Assembly: GCA_016297325.1 (NCBI GenBank)
Contig: JAEDGW010000110.1
Location: forward strand, 1 to 8,640
Source of the DNA: Coprococcus sp.
Lineage (GTDB): Bacteria > Bacillota > Clostridia > Lachnospirales > Lachnospiraceae
Length of the DNA stretch: 8,640 nt
Direction of reading: 5' to 3'
Of the stretch, positions 5,958-8,640 are shown in pieces (position 1 is the stretch's first letter; each line of letters starts with the position of its first letter). The translations under genes and the position numbers were made by a program. The notes under the pieces are model-generated. The model was not told the origin of the DNA and made no database searches. It saw nothing but the letters and a program-made list of their open reading frames with translations.

Positions 5958-7613
5958 ATGAGTACAAAAACGAAATCTGGCAGTACAAAAAGGAGTTTCG
6001 GTAAAGCGGGAAATGTCGCACTGCAGGCTGGAATACTTGCAGGTGCAGGTATAATATCGAGAATTATAGGACTTTTGTACAGGTCGCCTCTCTACCAGAT
6101 CCTGGGTGATGAGGGAAATGGTTATTATGGATCTGCATATGCGATATATGCCATGGTTATCATGATAGCTACATACAGTATACCGACTGCGCTGTCAAAG
6201 CTGGTGGCTGGAAAGATTGCAACAGGGCAGTATAAGAGTGCCAGAAGAATATATTATTGTACATTCATATATGTGGTTGTGGCAGGAGCTGTGGCCGCAC
6301 TTATAACATATTTTGGTGCATCCTGGTTCGTGAGTGAACAGCCAAATGCTATACTCAGCCTTAAGATTCTGGCTCCTACGATATTTATCTCGGGATTCCT
6401 TGCTATATTCAGAGGCTATCTGCAGGCGTATAACAATATGGTATCAACATCCATCTCGCAGATAATAGAACAGCTTGCAAATGCTGTAGTGAGTATAGTT
6501 GCAGCGTATATGCTTGCTAAACCATTTGCAGCCGGAACTACTGAGCATGCAAAGTATGGCTCTGCGGGAAGTGCCATGGGTACAGGTGCAGGTGTGCTTG
6601 GCGGTTTGATATTTATTCTGTTTGCATATGGTAGACGAAGAAAAGGTATCATGGAATCGGTTAAGAATGATACGAGCGAAGATGCAGAATCATATTCCAA
6701 GCTGTTCAGGATAATCATAGCGACGGTGACGCCTATCGTTATAGCTGCTGTGGTATATAACGTGCTCACCCCTATTGACATGAAGGTTTTCTATATTGTT
6801 ATGAAGATAAAGGGCATGGATTCCCTTGAGATGGCGAAGCTGTATGGAATATATTCACAGCAGTATACTGTGCTCACGAATCTTCCGCTTGCCATTGCAG
6901 CGTCAGTTGGAATTGCATATATTCCTGGAATATCTGGTGCGTATGCTCAGAATGATATGAAGAAGACAAACAAACTGCTGAATCAGGCACTCAGTATGTC
7001 GATGCTTGTAACCATACCATGTGCTGTTGGAATGGGTGTTCTTGCAAAGCCTATCATACAGCTTCTGTTTGCAGGGGCAGATCCTATGGCTGCAAAATGT
7101 ATGTATCTTGGATTTATATCGATAGTATTTTTTGCACAGTCAACCGTCACGAACAGTGTGCTTCAGGCTATGGGCAAAGTGATGGCACCGGTCATAAATG
7201 CTACGCTTGCTCTGGTGATACATGTGGTAGTTCTTGTTGTAATGTTGTTTGCAACGGATTGGGCTCTGTATGCACTTGTTATTGGTTCAATAGTGAATTC
7301 ACTGCTCATATGCATATTTAACCAGAGATCTCTGACAAAGTACAAGACCGGCAAGATGGACAACAGAAGGATATATGTTGCACCTGCTATAGCCTCTATA
7401 TTTATGGGTGTTGTAACTATCATTGTGTATGAGGGATGCAGGAAACTTCTTGGCAATTGGGTAATCGCTATGTTTGTTGCAGTGTTTGTGGCGATCGTAT
7501 TCTATGCATTTGCAATACTTAAAACCGGAGGATATACGGAGGAAGAGCTTCTCAATATGCCTAAGGGAAGGCTTATCGTTAGATTTGCAAAGAAATTCAG
7601 GCTGATAAAATGA
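5958..7613 (+). CDS. Oligosaccharide/lipid-linked flippase of the SpoVB/MurJ (MOP/MATE-like) family
   Basis: 551 residues, the usual length for YtgP/SpoVB-type polysaccharide export proteins. A charged N-terminus is followed by about 14 hydrophobic segments. The first segments carry the family signature GIISRIIGLLYRSPLYQILGDEG (35-57), then the IPTALSKLVAGKIA helix end. The protein ends with a basic RLIVRFAKKFRLIK tail. Known role of the family: moving undecaprenyl-linked lipid II or other glycolipid precursors across the cytoplasmic membrane for cell-wall or surface polysaccharide synthesis. Whether this is the essential MurJ-like paralog or an accessory SpoVB-like one cannot be told here. 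The ATG at 5958 follows AAGGAG (5947-5952) by 5 bases. It is monocistronic in the window and convergent with the transposase, with 100 bases between the two stops. Confidence 0.9.
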   Translation: MSTKTKSGSTKRSFGKAGNVALQAGILAGAGIISRIIGLLYRSPLYQILGDEGNGYYGSAYAIYAMVIMIATYSIPTALSKLVAGKIATGQYKSARRIYYCTFIYVVVAGAVAALITYFGASWFVSEQPNAILSLKILAPTIFISGFLAIFRGYLQAYNNMVSTSISQIIEQLANAVVSIVAAYMLAKPFAAGTTEHAKYGSAGSAMGTGAGVLGGLIFILFAYGRRRKGIMESVKNDTSEDAESYSKLFRIIIATVTPIVIAAVVYNVLTPIDMKVFYIVMKIKGMDSLEMAKLYGIYSQQYTVLTNLPLAIAASVGIAYIPGISGAYAQNDMKKTNKLLNQALSMSMLVTIPCAVGMGVLAKPIIQLLFAGADPMAAKCMYLGFISIVFFAQSTVTNSVLQAMGKVMAPVINATLALVIHVVVLVVMLFATDWALYALVIGSIVNSLLICIFNQRSLTKYKTGKMDNRRIYVAPAIASIFMGVVTIIVYEGCRKLLGNWVIAMFVAVFVAIVFYAFAILKTGGYTEEELLNMPKGRLIVRFAKKFRLIK

Positions 7614-7626
7614 TGCTGGTGCTGGT

Positions 7627-7659
7627 GGGGACGTTCCTTTTGTAACGAAGAGTGTCCCC
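7627..7659. repeat. REP-like imperfect hairpin beside the transposase
   Basis: GGGGACGTTC (7627-7636) pairs with GAGTGTCCCC (7650-7659) over ten positions, two of them G-T wobbles, around a 13-base loop. It lies 14 bases after the flippase stop and 55 bases beyond the 3' end of the transposase. Short imperfect GC-rich hairpins next to RAYT-type genes are typical substrates or end sequences of these enzymes. I recall similar GGGGACGTTCCTTTT-type sequences near such genes in Clostridia, but this is from memory, not a search. Confidence 0.55.
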
Positions 7660-7665
7660 TGTTAC

Positions 7666-7705
7666 GGGGAGAGTTCATTGGACATGGGGAGAGTTTCTCC
7701 ATCAT
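7666..7705 (+). repeat. Two 20-bp tandem units beginning GGGGAGAGTT
   Basis: GGGGAGAGTT occurs at 7666-7675 and 7686-7695; the full 20-base units share 14 of 20 bases and both end in CAT. The second copy forms GGAGA-GTT-TCTCC (7688-7700). The repeats lie between the REP-like hairpin and the transposase stop and are probably part of the same mobile-element end. Confidence 0.5.
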
Positions 7706-7713
7706 GAGGTGTG

Positions 7714-8475
7714 TCATTTTGTTAAGGTTCGCTGGATGATTCCTTTAGGAATACCAGTGAGACGATTTAGCTGCCTGATAGAAATACCTTGTTCGTGCAA
7801 AAGAACAAGGTATTTTTTCTGCTCTAAAAGGGGAAGTGACTGAAAACTGGTAATAGTAGGGCAGCCGGTTTCCTTGGCAATTAACTCCTTTGCAACATCA
7901 TCAGGGAGCCTTTTTGTCAGTTTATGAATGTCCAGGCAGTCAGCTTCTTCAGTTTCTCGGTGAAATGTAGTAAATGCGTTCGAATCACCAATTAGATTGT
8001 TTATCAGTCCGATATCTACCAATGCAGAATTCCCTGATAGATAACTGTAGATACTGCTCCAGGGATAAGACTCACCGGGAAAAGCTTCTATGCCAGCTTT
8101 ATACGGATTTTGGTGGATGTAGCGGACTACAGTGAGAAGGTATCGTTCGTCGTTGACAGGTTCACTGTAATATCTGCCTTGCTGCAGGAAACCTGTTCGA
8201 TCATATTTCATATTGAACCACACCGCATAACGTGTGTTAATGCGGCGGAATATAGTTGCCAGTGGGGTGTTAGGGGTATGGATGATAAGATGAACGTGAT
8301 TGGACATTAGGCAATATGCATAGATTTCAAATTGACATTCTTTTTTGTAATAGCTCAGGATATCCAGGTATTTGACGTAATCATTCTTTTCTTCAAATAT
8401 TTGCTGTCGGTCTGCTCCACGAATTACAACGTGGTAGATGTTTGATTCAGATATAGCTCTTGGTTTTCTTGGCAT
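7714..8475 (-). CDS. HUH (Y1) transposase, REP-associated RAYT-like, with C-terminal helix-turn-helix
   Basis: 253 residues. The N-terminal PRKPRAISESNIYHVVIRG, then MSNHVHLI (57-64) with the metal-binding His60/His62 pair of HUH nucleases, then NMKYDRTGFLQQGRYYSEPV (88-107) and VVRYIHQNPYKAG (116-128) define the IS200/IS605-like Y1 transposase fold; Tyr119 is the likely catalytic residue. Residues 150-253 form an extra domain ending in a helix-turn-helix-like LLHEQGISIRQLNRLTGIP (225-243). Known chemistry: single-strand cleavage and rejoining at hairpin-bearing DNA. The motifs look intact. The ATG at 8475 is selected by AGGAGG (- strand, 8489-8484) 8 bases away; a GTG at 8484 overlaps that site. 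No second gene (tnpB) is seen. It is convergent with the flippase and carries a perfect hairpin inside its coding region. Confidence 0.92.
   Translation of the reverse strand: MPRKPRAISESNIYHVVIRGADRQQIFEEKNDYVKYLDILSYYKKECQFEIYAYCLMSNHVHLIIHTPNTPLATIFRRINTRYAVWFNMKYDRTGFLQQGRYYSEPVNDERYLLTVVRYIHQNPYKAGIEAFPGESYPWSSIYSYLSGNSALVDIGLINNLIGDSNAFTTFHRETEEADCLDIHKLTKRLPDDVAKELIAKETGCPTITSFQSLPLLEQKKYLVLLHEQGISIRQLNRLTGIPKGIIQRTLTK
7782..7818 (+). terminator. Perfect 13-bp terminator-like hairpin, antisense inside the transposase gene
   Basis: AAATACCTTGTTC (7782-7794) and GAACAAGGTATTT (7803-7815) are exact inverse copies with an 8-base loop (gtgcaaaa). On the + strand six Ts (7813-7818) end the structure. 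On the - strand the T-run is missing, so transposase mRNA would fold here but not terminate. It could stop transcripts arriving from the flippase gene, which has no other clear terminator. The same bases encode residues around LLHEQGIS of the transposase. Confidence 0.7.
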
Positions 8476-8540
8476 ATAATGCACCTCCTAGAAAATAGTT
8501 ATAAAATATGGTGTGAACAGTGTGGGAAAATGGCAAATAC

Positions 8541-8640
8541 AATTCATGAAAAATACAGTCATCAAAAATGATAATGATCATGCAAGCCGTTGAAATTCAA
8601 ATCATTTAAATCATTGAAATTCAAATCATGAAAAATGCAA
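8541..8640. repeat. AT-rich direct and inverted repeats upstream of the transposase, running to the window edge
   Basis: TTGAAATTCAAATCAT is found exactly twice, at 8590-8605 and 8614-8629, with a 24-base period; TTGAA-A-TTCAA is itself a dyad. The spacer ATTTAAAT is a palindrome. TCATGAAAAAT is also repeated (8544-8554 and 8626-8636). No gene start is visible. The stretch 8490-8540 holds the upstream region of the transposase, but I find no convincing promoter there. Confidence 0.6.

Noticed and set aside
8110..8310. 66-codon + strand open frame inside the transposase
   Set aside because: Antisense shadow of the conserved HUH region, with no start signal.

Overview
The window looks like a piece of chromosome from a low-to-moderate GC anaerobic Firmicute, most likely of the Lachnospiraceae. 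This is an inference from three things: protein style (a DUF4250 small protein, an aconitase-type hydratase, a SpoVB/MurJ-type flippase with an AI-2E family permease), strong AGGAGG ribosome sites, and frequent ATA/AGA codons. The genus cannot be fixed from the sequence alone.

Left part (1-2137, + strand): the 3' end of an aconitase-family hydratase is followed by a 305-base spacer with a strong hairpin and a degenerate 42-bp tandem repeat. Next come a sugar O-acetyltransferase (maa type) and, 12 bases later, what appears to be the wreck of a small zinc-ribbon gene. A bidirectional terminator closes this block.

Middle-left (2171-3609, - strand): an NfeD-like membrane protein and a stomatin/SPFH protein form a two-gene operon, the classic membrane-microdomain pair, with a recognisable promoter at 3677-3705. 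A divergent spacer with a 15-bp dyad separates it from an AI-2E family permease (+ strand, 3871-5496) that has an unusually long charged cytoplasmic tail.

Middle-right (5497-7613): two hairpins separate the permease from a convergent 61-residue DUF4250 gene (- strand). That gene is divergent from a 551-residue lipid/oligosaccharide flippase (+ strand) of the SpoVB/MurJ type. The theme of the middle is envelope and membrane biology, but nothing proves that these genes act together.

Right part (7614-8640): a HUH-type (Y1, RAYT-like) transposase on the - strand is followed by a REP-like hairpin and short GGGGAGAGTT repeats that lie between it and the flippase. A perfect 13-bp hairpin plus T-run, readable as a terminator of incoming + strand transcription, is embedded inside the transposase coding sequence. 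Upstream of the transposase the sequence becomes AT-rich and repetitive up to the window edge. I see no clear new multi-gene system. The most interesting items are the antisense terminator within the transposase, the REP-like sequence beside it, and the repeat array in front of maa.
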